In this document: piece after piece, positions 6,497 to 7,263 of the stretch | Numbering within the stretch: the stretch's first letter is position 1 | Layout: the number at the start of each line of letters is the position of its first letter | Source: an uncultured Pelagibacteraceae bacterium | GTDB lineage: Bacteria > Pseudomonadota > Alphaproteobacteria > Pelagibacterales > Pelagibacteraceae | DNA: 7,263 nucleotides | NCBI GenBank assembly: GCA_902549785.1 | Contig: CACCWT010000029.1 | Location: 1-7,263 of the forward strand | Direction: 5' to 3' | Notes under the pieces: model-generated | Told to the model about the DNA's origin: nothing | Seen by the model: the letters and a program-made list of their open reading frames with translations, nothing else | Databases searched by the model: none | Position numbers and translations under genes: made by a program

Positions 6497-7263
6497 ATGA
6501 TTAAAAAAAATAAAATTTTGCAAAAAAATAATTTTGAATGGATATTAATATTTACTTTAATAACAATATTTTCTTTTATATTAAGATATTATTTATTAGA
6601 TATCAGAAATTCATGGCATGATGAATACCATTCAATTTATGTTTCAGACCCAAATATAAGTTATGAAGAAACTTTGGATAGGTTTTGGGGGGATAAAGGT
6701 GATCATACACTTGTAGAATTTTATCCTTCATTATATTTACTCTTGCTAAAATTTTTTTTTAAGGCATTTGGATACTTTGATGATAATGGAAGGATTTTTT
6801 CTTTAATTTTTGGAACTTTCGTTATTCCTCTAAGCATGTATATTTCTACTTATTTTACCAAATCAAGGAAAGCTATAATTACAATTGGGATAATAGTTGC
6901 CTCAAATCTTTTTCTAATATGGCAATCTCTTGAAATTAGAGCTCACATGCTTGTCGTATTTTTAAATTTAGTAAATATAATTTTATTTTTAGAGATTTTA
7001 AAATCAAAAAAAAAAATAAAAGTTTTCATTTATTATTTAATATCAGTATTTAATTTAAGCCTCTGGCCAATTTCTGGACTGATATTTGTTGGTAAAGGTT
7101 TTTTTATAGTTAAAGAATTAATTCAAAATAAACGGATATTCGATTTTAAATTTTTAATTTTTATTTTAATTTTAATTACCTACATAATCTTAAATTTGGA
7201 ATATTTAAAATTCAATCTTTCAAGAGATTTTCACTATACCCATTTAAGTGAAACTTTTTTTTA
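6497..7263 (+). CDS. Polytopic GT-C fold glycosyltransferase (PMT/ArnT-like), 5' part only
   Basis: Probably an inner-membrane enzyme that transfers a sugar from a lipid-phosphate donor to an envelope acceptor on the periplasmic side. The 255 visible codons are open to the window edge; complete family members are usually 450-600 residues. Helix 1 (about 14-34) is followed by the first periplasmic loop with WHDEYHS (40-46), where GT-C enzymes carry their catalytic acidic residue. Next come EFYPSLYLLLLKFFF (75-89), DNGRIFSLIFGTFVIPLSMY (96-115) and LEIRAHMLVVF (145-155), which match the P-x-Y, RxxS...FG and SxExRxY patterns of this superfamily. Further helices lie near 126-143, 150-167, 175-195 and 217-233. 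ATG at 6497 is chosen for the -10 box just upstream; in-frame ATG 6476 would add seven residues, and neither has a ribosome site. Exact donor and acceptor cannot be told. A hypothetical membrane protein is the cautious alternative. Confidence 0.75.
   Translation, partial: MIKKNKILQKNNFEWILIFTLITIFSFILRYYLLDIRNSWHDEYHSIYVSDPNISYEETLDRFWGDKGDHTLVEFYPSLYLLLLKFFFKAFGYFDDNGRIFSLIFGTFVIPLSMYISTYFTKSRKAIITIGIIVASNLFLIWQSLEIRAHMLVVFLNLVNIILFLEILKSKKKIKVFIYYLISVFNLSLWPISGLIFVGKGFFIVKELIQNKRIFDFKFLIFILILITYIILNLEYLKFNLSRDFHYTHLSETFF

Overview
This is a compact, very A+T-rich stretch of bacterial chromosome carrying mostly housekeeping genes. The likeliest source is a streamlined, free-living Alphaproteobacterium of the SAR11/Pelagibacterales type. 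This rests on the strong A/T bias, almost no intergenic DNA (about 100 bases in 7.26 kb), overlapping start and stop codons, the xseB-ispA-dxs gene order, and an alphaproteobacterial-looking Sua5 C-terminus. Having both the shikimate and MEP pathways argues against a reduced Rickettsia-like endosymbiont. The assignment is an inference from gene content and composition, not from a tree.

Layout, left to right. Bases 1-866 (+) hold the last 287 codons of aroC (chorismate synthase), cut by the window edge. Its stop lies in the same TTAA as the stop of the convergent dxs. Bases 863-3877 (-) are a tightly overlapped operon, transcribed xseB -> ispA -> dxs: exonuclease VII small subunit, farnesyl diphosphate synthase and DXP synthase. 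The last two are the entry step of the MEP isoprenoid pathway and a prenyl-chain elongation step. A 20-base gap separates xseB from the divergent (+) operon at 3898-6342. That operon is a Sua5-type threonylcarbamoyl-AMP synthase (tRNA t6A modification), an ABC-2 type exporter ATPase and its six-helix permease, all overlapping. The permease stop directly abuts the encoded CCA of a convergent tRNA-Arg(UCG) on the minus strand (6343-6419). After 77 bases without a gene, a polytopic GT-C type glycosyltransferase begins on the plus strand and runs off the right edge.

The genes fall into three jobs: aromatic amino acid supply (aroC), isoprenoid precursors (dxs, ispA), and translation fidelity or envelope work (sua5, the exporter, tRNA-Arg, the glycosyltransferase). 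I found no mobile element, CRISPR array, toxin or defence system, and no convincing new biological system. The points worth a second look concern gene packing. They are an A7 slippery heptamer just before the sua5 stop that could fuse Sua5 to the ABC ATPase, facing -10 boxes in a 20-base divergent gap, an ABC ATPase lacking the usual Q-loop glutamine, and convergent genes with no space for terminators between them.
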